Shown here in pieces: positions 10,239 to 24,004 of a stretch of 64,000 nt of DNA; positions within the stretch are counted from its first letter, which is position 1, and every line of letters starts with the position of its first letter. This stretch comes from Rhabditoides inermis (Eukaryota; Nematoda; Chromadorea; Rhabditida; Rhabditidae). The notes beneath the pieces are model-generated. The model did not search any database, was not told the origin of the DNA, and saw nothing but the letters and a program-made list of their open reading frames with translations. The position numbers and the translations under genes are program-made. The stretch lies in NCBI GenBank assembly GCA_963966185.1, contig CAWZYM010000327.1:124001-188000 (forward strand), written 5' to 3'.

Positions 10239-12721
10239 TCGAAGACTAATTGAGTGTGAATGTACAGTTCTTTTTCAAACAGCGTATGTCACGTACGGAG
10301 CATCATATACACTTCAAACGTTCAGAATACTTTTATGTCACCTTGTTCGTTCCTGATTAACCTCAAACGGCAGATATGAGTAATTGGAAATTCTGTAAAA
10401 TTGAGCTGAAGATCGAAAAATAGGTGGGCGAATTGGTAGAAGAAAGAGAGGCGGAAGACAGACAGAGATTGTGGCTACGAGAGTGAGAGAAAGGCAGTGT
10501 GCTTTCGACTGTCGACAATGTTGTTGAATACATGAATACTGCTTCAACCAATCGGTACTCAAAACAGATCGTCATGAATGTGAGTTTTGCAAAAAAAAAT
10601 CTCTTGCGGGAATCGAACCCGGGTCGCTATGTATCTCAAGACATCTAAAGAGCTATCCACTTGACCAGCATGTCACATTGGGCCAATGAACATTGCGCAA
10701 AGATCCTCTCGCTCACTCGTTGTCTTCGCCTTTGCCATTGAAGACTAATTGAGTGTGAAAGTTCTCTTTCAAACAGCGTATGTCACGTACGGAGCATCAT
10801 ATACACTTCAAACTTTCAGAATACTTTTATGACACCTTGTTCGTTCCTGATTCACCTCAAACGGCAGATATGAGTAATTGGAAGTTCTGTAATACTGAGC
10901 TGAAGATCGAAAAATAGGTGGGCGATTTGGTAAAAGAGAGAGAGAGGCGGAAGACAAACAGAGGTTGAGGGTACGAGAGTGAGAGAAAGGCAGTGTGCTT
11001 TCGACTGTCGACAATGTTGTTGAACACATGAATACTGCTTCAACCATTCGAAAATCAATACAGATCGTCTTGAATGTGATTTTGCAAAAAAAAAATCTCT
11101 TGCGGGATTCGAACCCGGGTCGCTAACTCGAGACATCTACAATGCTATCCACTCGACCAGCATGTCACATTGGTCCAATGACCATTGCGCGAAGATCCTC
11201 TTTCTCACTCGTTGTCTCCGCCTTTGCCATTAAAGACTAATTGAGTGTGAATGTACAATTCTTTTTCAAACAGCGTAGGTCACGTACGGAGCATCATATA
11301 CACTTCAAACGTTCCGAATACTTTTATGACACCTTGTTTGTTCCTGATTCACCTCAAACGGCAGATATGAGTGACTTGAGACTCTGTAAAACTGAGCTGA
11401 AGTTCGAAAAATAGGTGGGCGAATTGGTAGAAGAAAGAGAGGCGGAAGATAGACAGAGGTTGTGGCTACGAGAGTGAGAGAAAAGCAGTGTGCTTTCGAC
11501 TGTCGAGAATGTAGTTGAATACATGAATACTGCTTCAACCAATCGGTACTCAAAACAGATCGTCATGAATGTGAGTTTTGCAAAAAAAAATCTCTTGCGG
11601 GAATCGAACCCGGGTCGCTATGTATCTCAAGACATCTAAAGAGCTATCCACTTGACCAGCATGTCACATTGGGCCAATGAACATTGCGCAAAGATCCTCT
11701 CGCTCACTCGTTGTCTTCGCCTTTGCCATTGAAGACTAATTGAGTGTGAAAGTTCTCTTTCAAACAGCGTATGTCACGTACGGAGCATCATATACACTTC
11801 AAACGTTCAGAATACTTTTATGACACCTTGTTCGTTCCTGATTCACCTCAAACGGCAGATATGAGTAATTGGAAATTCTGTAAAACTGAGCTGAAGATCG
11901 AAAAATAGGTGGGCGAATTGGTAGAAGAAAGAGAGGCGGAAGACAGACAGAGATTGTGGCTACGAGAGTGAGAGAAAGGCAGTGTGCTTTCGACTGTCGA
12001 CAATGTTGTTGAACACATGAATACTGCTTCAACCAATCGATAATCAATACGAATCGTCATGAATGTGAGTTTTGCAAAAAAATTCTTGCAGGATCCGAAC
12101 CCGGGTCGCTACCTCGAGACATCTACAATGCTATCCACTCGACCAGCATGTCACGTTGGTCCAATGACCATCGCGCGAAGGCTTTCTCGCTCACTCGTTG
12201 TCTTCGCCTTTGCCATTGAAGACTAATCGAGTGTGAAGTGAATGTACAGTTCTTTTTCAAACAGCGATATGTCACGTACGGAGCATCATATACACTTCAA
12301 ACGTTCAGAATACTTTTATGACACCTTGTTCGTTTCTGATTCACCTCAAACGGCAGATATGAGTAATTGGAAATTCTGTAATACTGAGCTGAAGATCGAA
12401 AAATAGGTGAGCGATTTGGTAGATGGAAGAGAGGCGGAAGACAGACAGCGGTTGGTGGCTACGAGAGTGAGAGAAAGGCAGTGTGCTTTCGACCGTCGAC
12501 AATGTTGTTGAACACATGAATACTGCTTCAACCATTCGATAATCAATACAGATCGTCTTGAATGTGATTTTGCAAAAAAAAAATCTCTTGCGGGATTCGA
12601 ACCCGGGTCGCTAACTCGAGACATCTACAATGCTATCCACTCGACCAGCATGTCACATTGGTCCAATGACCATTGCGCGAAGATCCTCTTGCTCACTCGT
12701 TGTCTTCGCTTTTGCCATTAA
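9940..12721. repeat. 2.78 kb higher-order repeat, copy 1 (MITE + 5 monomers)
   Basis: Order: MITE, A with 4-bp-insert block (core 10614), B (11110), A with 4-bp insert (11605), C (12096), B (12598). The last four monomers also appear just upstream at cores 8327, 8822, 9313 and 9816 at offset 2,783, so an incomplete earlier copy precedes this one. Confidence 0.85.
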
Positions 12722-13020
12722 AGGAGAGGAGCACGGAGTGATGAAATGAAATGACCAGCTGTTGTCACACGTGAGAAATGATGATACAGTTTGTCAGTAG
12801 TCCGTGGCGGGACCAATTTTGAAAACAAATTCTCATTGGAAACTCGTGCCAAGTTTGTACATCACCACGAAAAACTGACGCTGTGCCTGATTTTCAAGAT
12901 GCTATTTCATTTTATATCAAATTTATATTAATTGTTAGAATTTTAATTTCGGTTTCAATCTGATCGCCATATCGATATTGATTATGTCGACTTTATGTTA
13001 TTATTCCGTGCACCTCTCCT
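12722..13020. mobile_element. MITE copy 5 (2.78 kb HOR lineage)
   Basis: 2,782 bp after copy 4 and apparently identical to it, with the TCGA right flank. Part of the second HOR copy. Confidence 0.85.
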
Positions 13021-15504
13021 TCGAAGACTAATTGAGTGTGAATGTACAGTTCTTTTTCAAACAGCGTATGTCACGTACGGAGCATCATATACACTTCAAA
13101 CGTTCAGAATACTTTTATGTCACCTTGTTCGTTCCTGATTAACCTCAAACGGCAGATATGAGTAATTGGAAATTCTGTAAAATTGAGCTGAAGATCGAAA
13201 AATAGGTGGGCGAATTGGTAGAAGAAAGAGAGGCGGAAGACAGACAGAGATTGTGGCTACGAGAGTGAGAGAAAGGCAGTGTGCTTTCGACTGTCGACAA
13301 TGTTGTTGAATACATGAATACTGCTTCAACCAATCGGTACTCAAAACAGATCGTCATGAATGTGAGTTTTGCAAAAAAAAATCTCTTGCGGGAATCGAAC
13401 CCGGGTCGCTATGTATCTCAAGACATCTAAAGAGCTATCCACTTGACCAGCATGTCACATTGGGCCAATGAACATTGCGCAAAGATCCTCTCGCTCACTC
13501 GTTGTCTTCGCCTTTGCCATTGAAGACTAATTGAGTGTGAAAGTTCTCTTTCAAACAGCGTATGTCACGTACGGAGCATCATATACACTTCAAACTTTCA
13601 GAATACTTTTATGACACCTTGTTCGTTCCTGATTCACCTCAAACGGCAGATATGAGTAATTGGAAGTTCTGTAATACTGAGCTGAAGATCGAAAAATAGG
13701 TGGGCGATTTGGTAAAAGAGAGAGAGAGGCGGAAGACAAACAGAGGTTGAGGGTACGAGAGTGAGAGAAAGGCAGTGTGCTTTCGACTGTCGACAATGTT
13801 GTTGAACACATGAATACTGCTTCAACCATTCGAAAATCAATACAGATCGTCTTGAATGTGATTTTGCAAAAAAAAAAAATCTCTTGCGGGATTCGAACCC
13901 GGGTCGCTAACTCGAGACATCTACAATGCTATCCACTCGACCAGCATGTCACATTGGTCCAATGACCATTGCGCGAAGATCCTCTTTCTCACTCGTTGTC
14001 TCCGCCTTTGCCATTAAAGACTAATTGAGTGTGAATGTACAATTCTTTTTCAAACAGCGTAGGTCACGTACGGAGCATCATATACACTTCAAACGTTCAG
14101 AATACTTTTATGACACCTTGTTTGTTCCTGATTCACCTCAAACGGCAGATATGAGTGACTTGAGACTCTGTAAAACTGAGCTGAAGTTCGAAAAATAGGT
14201 GGGCGAATTGGTAGAAGAAAGAGAGGCGGAAGATAGACAGAGGTTGTGGCTACGAGAGTGAGAGAAAAGCAGTGTGCTTTCGACTGTCGAGAATGTAGTT
14301 GAATACATGAATACTGCTTCAACCAATCGGTACTCAAAACAGATCGTCATGAATGTGAGTTTTGCAAAAAAAAATCTCTTGCGGGAATCGAACCCGGGTC
14401 GCTATGTATCTCAAGACATCTAAAGAGCTATCCACTTGACCAGCATGTCACATTGGGCCAATGAACATTGCGCAAAGATCCTCTCGCTCACTCGTTGTCT
14501 TCGCCTTTGCCATTGAAGACTAATTGAGTGTGAAAGTTCTCTTTCAAACAGCGTATGTCACGTACGGAGCATCATATACACTTCAAACGTTCAGAATACT
14601 TTTATGACACCTTGTTCGTTCCTGATTCACCTCAAACGGCAGATATGAGTAATTGGAAATTCTGTAAAACTGAGCTGAAGATCGAAAAATAGGTGGGCGA
14701 ATTGGTAGAAGAAAGAGAGGCGGAAGACAGACAGAGATTGTGGCTACGAGAGTGAGAGAAAGGCAGTGTGCTTTCGACTGTCGACAATGTTGTTGAACAC
14801 ATGAATACTGCTTCAACCAATCGATAATCAATACGAATCGTCATGAATGTGAGTTTTGCAAAAAAATTCTTGCAGGATCCGAACCCGGGTCGCTACCTCG
14901 AGACATCTACAATGCTATCCACTCGACCAGCATGTCACGTTGGTCCATTGACCATCGCGCGAAGGCTTTCTCGCTCACTCGTTGTCTTCGCCTTTGCCAT
15001 TGAAGACTAATCGAGTGTGAAGTGAATGTACAGTTCTTTTTCAAACAGCGATATGTCACGTACGGAGCATCATATACACTTCAAACGTTCAGAATACTTT
15101 TATGACACCTTGTTCGTTTCTGATTCACCTCAAACGGCAGATATGAGTAATTGGAAATTCTGTAATACTGAGCTGAAGATCGAAAAATAGGTGAGCGATT
15201 TGGTAGATGGAAGAGAGGCGGAAGACAGACAGCGGTTGGTGGCTACGAGAGTGAGAGAAAGGCAGTGTGCTTTCGACCGTCGACAATGTTGTTGAACACA
15301 TGAATACTGCTTCAACCATTCGATAATCAATACAGATCGTCTTGAATGTGATTTTGCAAAAAAAAATCTCTTGCGGGATTCGAACCCGGGTCGCTAACTC
15401 GAGACATCTACAATGCTATCCACTCGACCAGCATGTCACATTGGTCCAATGACCATTGCGCGAAGATCCTCTTGCTCACTCGTTGTCTTCGCTTTTGCCA
15501 TTAA
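12722..15504. repeat. 2.78 kb higher-order repeat, copy 2
   Basis: Same order as copy 1 (cores 13396, 13894, 14389, 14880, 15381) at offset 2,782-2,784, with few substitutions; the poly-A before 13894 is longer. The next MITE (copy 6) starts a third copy that breaks off by about 15.9 kb. Confidence 0.85.
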
Positions 15505-15803
15505 AGGAGAGGAGCACGGAGTGATGAAATGAAATGACCAGCTGTTGTCACACGTGAGAAATGATGATACAGTTTGTCAGTAGTCCGTGGCGGGACCAAT
15601 TTTGAAAACAAATTCTCATTGGAAACTCGTGCCAAGTTTGTACATCACCACGAAAAACTGACGCTGTGCCTGATTTTCAAGATGCTATTTCATTTTATAT
15701 CAAATTTATATTAATTGTTAGAATTTTAATTTCGGTTTCAATCTGATCGCCATATCGATATTGATTATGTCGACTTTATGTTATTATTCCGTGCACCTCT
15801 CCT
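15505..15803. mobile_element. MITE copy 6 (2.78 kb HOR lineage)
   Basis: 2,783 bp after copy 5, TCGA right flank. The sequence downstream departs from the 2.78 kb HOR, so this marks the end of that block. Confidence 0.85.
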
Positions 15804-16799
15804 TCGAAGACTAATTGAGTGTGAATGTACAGTTCTTTTTCAAACAGCGTATGTCACGTACGGAGCATCATATACACTTCAAACGTTCAGAATACTTTTA
15901 TGACACCTTGTTCGTTCCTGATTCACCTCAAACGGCAGATATGAGTAATTGGAAATTCTGTAATACTGAGCTGAAGATCGAAAAATAGGTGGGCGATTCG
16001 GTGAAAGAGAGAGAGGCGGAAGACAGACAGAGGTTGTGGCTACGAGAGTGAGAGAAAGGCAGTGTGCTTTCGACTGTCGACAATGTTGTTGAATACATGA
16101 ATACTGCCTAAACCAGTCGATACTCGAAACATATCTTCATGAATGCAAGTTTTGCAAAAAATAAAATCTCTAGCGGGATTCGAACCCGGGTCGCTATCTC
16201 AAGACATCTTAAATGCTATCCACTCGACCAGCATGTCACATTGGGCCAATGAACATTGCGCAAAGATCCTCTCGCTCACTCGTTGTCTTCGCCTTTGCCA
16301 TTGAAGACTAATTGAGTGTGAATGTACAATTCTTTTTCAAACAGCGGTATGTCACGTACGGAGCATCATATAAACTTCAAACGTTCAGAATACTTTTATG
16401 ACACCTTGTTCGTTCCTGATTCACCTCAAACGGCAGATATGAGTAGTTGGAAAATCTGTACTACTGAGCTGAAGATCGAAAAATAAGTGGGCGATTTGGT
16501 AAAAGAGAGAGAGGCGGAAGACAGACAGAGGTTGAGGGTACGAGAGTGAGAGAAAGGCAGTGTGCTTTCGACTGTCGACAATGTTGTTGAACACATGAAT
16601 ACTGCTTCAACCATTCGAAAATCAATACAGATCGTCTTGAATAAGATTTTGCAAAAAAAAATCTCTTGCGGGATTCGAACCCGGGTCGCTAACTCGAGAC
16701 ATCTACAATGCTATCCACTCGACCAGCATGTCACATTGGTCCAATGACCATTGCGCGAAGATCCTCTTGCTCACTCGTTGTCTTCGCTTTTGCCATTAA

Positions 16800-17098
16800 A
16801 GGAGAGGAGCACGGAGTGATGAAATGAAATGACCAGCTGTTGTCACACGTGAGAAATGATGATACAGTTTGTCAGTAGTCCGTGGCGGGACCAATTTTGA
16901 AAACAAATTCCCATTGGAAACTCGTGCCAAGTTTGTACATCACCACGAAAAACTGACGCGGTGCCTGATTTTCAGGATGCTATTTCATTTTATATCAAAT
17001 TTATATTAATTGTTAGAATTTTAAATTCGGTTTCAATCTGATCGCCATATCGATATTGATTATGTCGACTTTATGTTATTATTCCGTGCACCTCTCCT
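16800..17098. mobile_element. MITE copy 7 (subtype shared with copy 11)
   Basis: Right flank TTGA. Internal markers CGCGGTGCC, TTCAGGATGC and TTTAAATTCGG are shared only with copy 11 in full. Confidence 0.85.
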
Positions 17099-18588
17099 TT
17101 GAAGACTAATTGAGTGTGAATGTACAGTTCTTTTTCAAACAGCGTATGTCACGTACGGAGCATCATATACACTTCAAACGTTCAGAATACTTTTATGACA
17201 CCTTGTTCGTTCCTGATTCACCTCAAACGGCAGATATGAGTAATTGGAAATTCTGTAATACTAAGCTGAAGATCGAAAAATAGGTGGGCGATTTGGTGAA
17301 AGAGAGAGAGGCGGAAGACAGACAGAGGTTGTGGCTACGAGAGTGAGAGAAAGGCAGTGTGCTTTCGACTGTCGACAATGTTGTTGAATACATGAATACT
17401 GCTTAAACCAGTCGATACTCGAAACATATCTTCATGAATGCAAGTTTTGCAAAAAGTAAAATCTCTTGCGGGATTCGAACCCGGGTCGCTATCTCAAGAC
17501 ATCTAAAGAGCTATCCACTCGACCAGCATGTCACATTGGGCCAATGAACATTGCGCAAAGATCCTCTCGCTCACTCGTTGTCTTCGCCTTTGCCATTGAA
17601 GACTAATTGAGTGTGAAAGTTCTCTTTCAAACAGCGTATGTCACGTACGGAGCATCATATACACTTCAAACGTTCAGAATACTTTTATGACACCTTGTTC
17701 GTTCCTGATTCACCTCAAACGGCAGATATGAGTAATTGGAAATTCTGTAAAACTGAGCTGAAGATCGAAAAATAGGTGGGCGAATTGGTAGAAGAAAGAG
17801 AGGCGGAAGACAGACAGAGATTGTGGCTACGAGAGTGAGAGAAAGGCAGTGTGCTTTCGACTGTCGACAATGTTGTTGAACACATGAATACTGCTTCAAC
17901 CAATCGATAATCAATACGAATCGTCATGAATGTGAGTTTTGCAAAAAAATTCTTGCAGGATCCGAACCCGGGTCGCTACCTCGAGACATCTACAATGCTA
18001 TCCACTCGACCAGCATGTCACGTTGGTCCAATGACCATCGCGCGAAGGCTTTCTCGCTCACTCGTTGTCTTCGCCTTTGCCATTGAAGACTAATCGAGTG
18101 TGAAGTGAATGTACAGTTCTTTTTCAAACAGCGATATGTCACGTACGGAGCATCATATACACTTCAAACGTTCAGAATACTTTTATGACACCTTGTTCGT
18201 TTCTGATTCACCTCAAACGGCAGATATGAGTAATTGGAAATTCTGTAATACTGAGCTGAAGATCGAAAAATAGGTGAGCGATTTGGTAGATGGAAGAGAG
18301 GCGGAAGACAGACAGCGGTTGGTGGCTACGAGAGTGAGAGAAAGGCAGTGTGCTTTCGACCGTCGACAATGTTGTTGAACACATGAATACTGCTTCAACC
18401 ATTCGATAATCAATACAGATCGTCTTGAATGTGATTTTGCAAAAAAAAAATCTCTTGCGGGATTCGAACCCGGGTCGCTAACTCGAGACATCTACAATGC
18501 TATCCACTCGACCAGCATGTCACATTGGTCCAATGACCATTGCGCGAAGATCCTCTTGCTCACTCGTTGTCTTCGCTTTTGCCATTAA

Positions 18589-18887
18589 AGGAGAGGAGCA
18601 CGGAGTGATGAAATGAAATGACCAGCTGTTGTCACACGTGAGAAATGATGATACAGTTTGTCAGTAGTCCGTGGCGGGACCAATTTTGAAAACAAATTCT
18701 CATTGGAAACTCGTGCCAAGTTTGTACATCACCACGAAAAACTGACGCTGTGCCTGATTTTCAAGATGCTATTTCATTTTATATCAAATTTATATTAATT
18801 GTTAGAATTTTAATTTCGGTTTCAATCTGATCGCCATATCGATATTGATTATGTCGACTTTATGTTATTATTCCGTGCACCTCTCCT
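18589..18887. mobile_element. MITE copy 8 (copy 4-6 type)
   Basis: Carries ATTCTCATTGG and the TCGA right flank, like copies 4-6. Confidence 0.85.
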
Positions 18888-20229
18888 TCGAAGACTAATT
18901 GAGTGTGAATGTACAGTTCTTTTTCAAACAGCGTATGTCACGTACGGAGCATCATATACCTTTCAAACCTTCAGAATACTTTTATGACACCTTGTTCGTT
19001 CCTGATTCACTTCAAACGGCAGATATGAGTAATTGGAAAATCTGTAATACTGAGCTGAAGATCGAAAAATAGGTGGGCGAATTGGTAGAAGAAAGAGAGG
19101 CGGAAGACAGACAGAGATTGTGGCTACGAGAGTGAGAGAAAGGCAGTGTGCTTTCGACTGTCGACAATGTTGTTGAACACATGAATACTGCTTCAACCAA
19201 TCGATAATCAATACGAATCGTCATGAATGTGAGTTTTGCAAAAAAATTCTTGCAGGATCCGAACCCGGGTCGCTATCTCAAGACATCTAAAGAGCTATCC
19301 ACTCGACCAGCATGTCACATTGGGCCAATGAACATTGCGCAAAGATCCTCTCGCTCACTCGTTGTCTTCGCCTTTGCCATTGAAGACTAATTGAGTGTGA
19401 AAGTTCTCTTTCAAACAGCGTATGTCACGTACGGAGCATCATATACACTTCAAACGTTCAGAATACTTTTATGACACCTTGTTCGTTCCTGATTCACCTC
19501 AAACGGCAGATATGAGTAATTGGAAATTCTGTAAAACTGAGCTGAAGATCGAAAAATAGGTGGGCGAATTGGTAGAAGAAAGAGAGGCGGAAGACAGACA
19601 GAGATTGTGGCTACGAGAGTGAGAGAAAGGCAGTGTGCTTTCGACTGTCGACAATGTTGTTGAACACATGAATACTGCTTCAACCAATCGATAATCAATA
19701 CAGATCGTATTGAATGTGATTTTGCAAAAAAAAAATCTCTTGCGGGATTCGAACCCGGGTCGCTAACTCGAGACATCTACAATGCTATCCACTGACCAGC
19801 ATGTCACATTGGTCCAATGACCATTGCGCGAAGATCCTCTTGCTCACTCGTTGTCTTCGCCTTTGCCATTGCAGACTAATTGAGTGTGAATGTACAATTC
19901 TTTTTCAAACAGCGTATGTCACGTACGGAGCATCATATACACTTCAAACGTTCAGAATACTTTGATGACACCTTGTTCGTTCCTGATTCACCTCAAACGG
20001 CAGATATGAGTAATTGGAAAATCTGTAATACTGAGCTGAAGATCGAAAAATAGGTGGGCGATTTGGTAAAAGAGAGAGAGAGGCGGAAGACAAACAGAGG
20101 TTGAGGGTACGAGAGTGAGAGAAAAACAGTGTGCTTTCGACTGTCGACAATCTTGTTGAATACATGAATACTGCTTCAACCAATCGGGACTCAAAACAGA
20201 TCGTAATGAATGTGAGTTTTGCTAAAAAA

Positions 20230-23200
20230 AATCTCTTGCGGGATTCGAACCCGGGTCGCTAACTCGAGACATCTACAATGCTATCCACTCGACCAGCATG
20301 TCACATTGGTCCAATGACCATTGCGCGAAGATCCTCTTTCTCACTCGTTGTCTCCGCCTTTGCCATTAAAGACTAATTGAGTGTGAATGTACAATTCTTT
20401 TTCAAACAGCGTAGGTCACGTACGGAGCATCATATACACTTCAAACGTTCAGAATACTTTTATGACACCTTGTTTGTTCCTGATTCACCTCAAACGGCAG
20501 ATATGAGTGACTTGAGACTCTGTAAAACTGAGCTGAAGATCGAAAAATAGGTGGGCGAATTGGTAGAAGAAAGAGAGGCGGAAGATAGACAGAGGTTGTG
20601 GCTACGAGAGTGAGAGAAAGGCAGTGTGCTTTCGACTGTCGAGAATGTAGTTGAATACATGAATACTGCTTCAACCAATCGGTACTCAAAACAGATCGTC
20701 ATGAATGTGAGTTTTGCAAAAAAAAAATCTCTTGCGGGAATCGAACCCGGGTCGCTATGTATCTCAAGACATCTAAAGAGCTATCCACTTGACCAGCATG
20801 TCACATTGGGCCAATGAACATTGCGCAAAGATCCTCTCGCTCACTCGTTGTCTTCGCCTTTGCCATTGAAGACTAATTGAGTGTGAAAGTTCTCTTTCAA
20901 ACAGCGTATGTCACGTACGGAGCATCATATACACTTCAAACGTTCAGAATACTTTTATGACACCTTGTTCGTTCCTGATTCACCTCAAACGGCAGATATG
21001 AGTAATTGGAAATTCTGTAAAACTGAGCTGAAGATCGAAAAATAGGTGGGCGAATTGGTAGAAGAAAGAGAGGCGGAAGACAGACAGAGATTGTGGCTAC
21101 GAGAGTGAGAGAAAGGCAGTGTGCTTTCGACTGTCGACAATGTTGTTGAACACATGAATACTGCTTCAACCAATCGATAATCAATACGAATCGTCATGAA
21201 TGTGAGTTTTGCAAAAAAATTCTTGCAGGATCCGAACCCGGGTCGCTACCTCGAGACATCTACAATGCTATCCACTCGACCAGCATGTCACGTTGGTCCA
21301 ATGACCATCGCGCGAAGGCTTTCTCGCTCACTCGTTGTCTTCGCCTTTGCCATTGAAGACTAATCGAGTGTGAAGTGAATGTACAGTTCTTTTTCAAACA
21401 GCGATATGTCACGTACGGAGCATCATATACACTTCAAACGTTCAGAATACTTTTATGACACCTTGTTCGTTTCTGATTCACCTCAAACGGCAGATATGAG
21501 TAATTGGAAATTCTGTAATACTGAGCTGAAGATCGAAAAATAGGTGAGCGATTTGGTAGATGGAAGAGAGGCGGAAGACAGACAGCGGTTGGTGGCTACG
21601 AGAGTGAGAGAAAGGCAGTGTGCTTTCGACCGTCGACAATGTTGTTGAACACATGAATACTGCTTCAACCATTCGATAATCAATACAGATCGTCTTGAAT
21701 GTGATTTTGCAAAAAAAAAAATCTCTTGCGGGATTCGAACCCGGGTCGCTAACTCGAGACATCTACAATGCTATCCACTCGACCAGCATGTCACATTGGT
21801 CCAATGACCATTGCGCGAAGATCCTCTTGCTCACTCGTTGTCTTCGCTTTTGCCATTAAAGGAGAGGAGCACGGAGTGATGAAATGAAATGACCAGCTGT
21901 TGTCACACGTGAGAAATGATGATACAGTTTGTCAGTAGTCCGTGGCGGGACCAATTTTGAAAACAAATTCTCATTGGAAACTCGTGCCAAGTTTGTACAT
22001 CACCACGAAAAACTGACGCTGTGCCTGATTTTCAAGATGCTATTTCATTTTATATCAAATTTATATTAATTGTTAGAATTTTAATTTCGGTTTCAATCTG
22101 ATCGCCATATCGATATTGATTATGTCGACTTTATGTTATTATTCCGTGCACCTCTCCTTCGAAGACTAATTGAGTGTGAATGTACAGTTCTTTTTCAAAC
22201 AGCGTATGTCACGTACGGAGCATCATATACCTTTCAAACCTTCAGAATACTTTTATGACACCTTGTTCGTTCCTGATTCACTTCAAACGGCAGATATGAG
22301 TAATTGGAAAATCTGTAATACTGAGCTGAAGATCGAAAAATAGGTGGGCGATTTGGTAAAAGAGAGAGAGGCGGAAGACAGACAGAGGTTGAGGCTACGA
22401 GAGTGAGAGAAAGGCAGTGTGCTTTCGACTGTCGACAATGTTGTTGAATACATGAATACTGCTTCAACCAATCGGTACTCAAAACAGATCGTCATGAATG
22501 TGAGTTTTGCAAAAAAAATGTCTTGCGGGATTCGAACCCGGGTCGCTAAATCGAGACATCTACAATGTTATCCACTCGACCAGCATGTCACGTTGGTCCA
22601 ATGACCATTGCGCGAAGATCCTCTTGCTCACTCGTTGTCTTCGCCTTTGCCATTAAAGACTAACTGAGTGTGAATGTACAGTTCTTTTTCAAACAGCGTA
22701 TGTCACGTACGGAGCATCATATACACTTCAAACGTTCAGAATACTTTTATGACACCTTGTTCGTTCCTGATTCACCTCAAACGGCAGATATGAGTAATTG
22801 GAAATTCTGTAATACTGAGCTGAAGATCGAAAAATAGGTGGGCGATTCGGTGAAAGAGAGAGAGGCGGAAGACAGACAGAGGTTGTGGCTACGAGAGTGA
22901 GAGAAAGGCAGTGTGCTTTCGACTGTCGACAATGTTGTTGAATACATGAATACTGCCTAAACCAGTCGATACTCGAAACATATCTTCATGAATGCAAGTT
23001 TTGCAAAAAATAAAATCTCTAGCGGGATTCGAACCCGGGTCGCTATCTCAAGACATCTTAAATGCTATCCACTCGACCAGCATGTCACATTGGGCCAATG
23101 AACATTGCGCAAAGATCCTCTCGCTCACTCGTTGTCTTCGCCTTTGCCATTGAAGACTAATTGAGTGTGAATGTACAATTCTTTTTCAAACAGCGGTATG

Positions 23201-24004
23201 TCACGTACGGAGCATCATATACACTTCAAACGTTCAGAATACTTTTATGACACCTTGTTCGTTCCTGATTCACCTCAAACGGCAGATATGAGTAGTTGGA
23301 AAATCTGTACTACTGAGCTGAAGATCGAAAAATAAGTGGGCGATTTGGTAAAAGAGAGAGAGGCGGAAGACAGACAGAGGTTGAGGGTACGAGAGTGAGA
23401 GAAAGGCAGTGTGCTTTCGACTGTCGACAATGTTGTTGAACACATGAATACTGCTTCAACCATTCGAAAATCAATACAGATCGTCTTGAATAAGATTTTG
23501 CACAAAAAAAAATCTCTTGCGGGATTCGAACCCGGGTCGCTAACTCGAGACATCTACAATGCTATCCACTCGACCAGCATGTCACATTGGTCCAATGACC
23601 ATTGCGCGAAGATCCTCTTGCTCACTCGTTGTCTTCGCCTTTGTCATTAAAGACTAATTGAGTGTGAATGTACAATTCTTTTTCAAACAGCGGTATGTCA
23701 CGTACGGAGCATCATATACCTTTCAAACTTTCAGAATACTTTTATGACACCTGTTCGTTCCTGATTCACCTCAAACGGCAGATATGAGTAATTGGAAGTT
23801 CTGTAATACTGAGCTGAAGATCGAAAAATAGGTGAGCGATTTGGTAGATGGAAGAGAGGCGGAAGACAGACAGAGGTTGTGGCTACGAGAGTGAGAGAAA
23901 GGCAGTGTGCTTTCGACTGTCGACAATGTTGTTGAATACATGAATACTGCTTCAACCAATCGGTACTCAAAACAGATCGTCTTGAATGTGATTTTGCAAA
24001 AAAA
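20230..24004. repeat. 3,775-bp tandem duplication, copy 1
   Basis: Seven monomers and one MITE; cores 20742, 21233, 21736, 22533, 23030, 23527 and 24022 recur 3,774-3,776 bp later. Shared markers are the 4-bp-insert block, AAAAAAAATGTCTTGCGGG (22510), TCTCTAGCGGG (23020) and ACCTGTTCG. Confidence 0.8.
21860..22158. mobile_element. MITE copy 9 (copy 4-6 type)
   Basis: First MITE within the 3,775-bp tandem duplication; TCGA right flank and ATTCTCATTGG. Confidence 0.85.
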
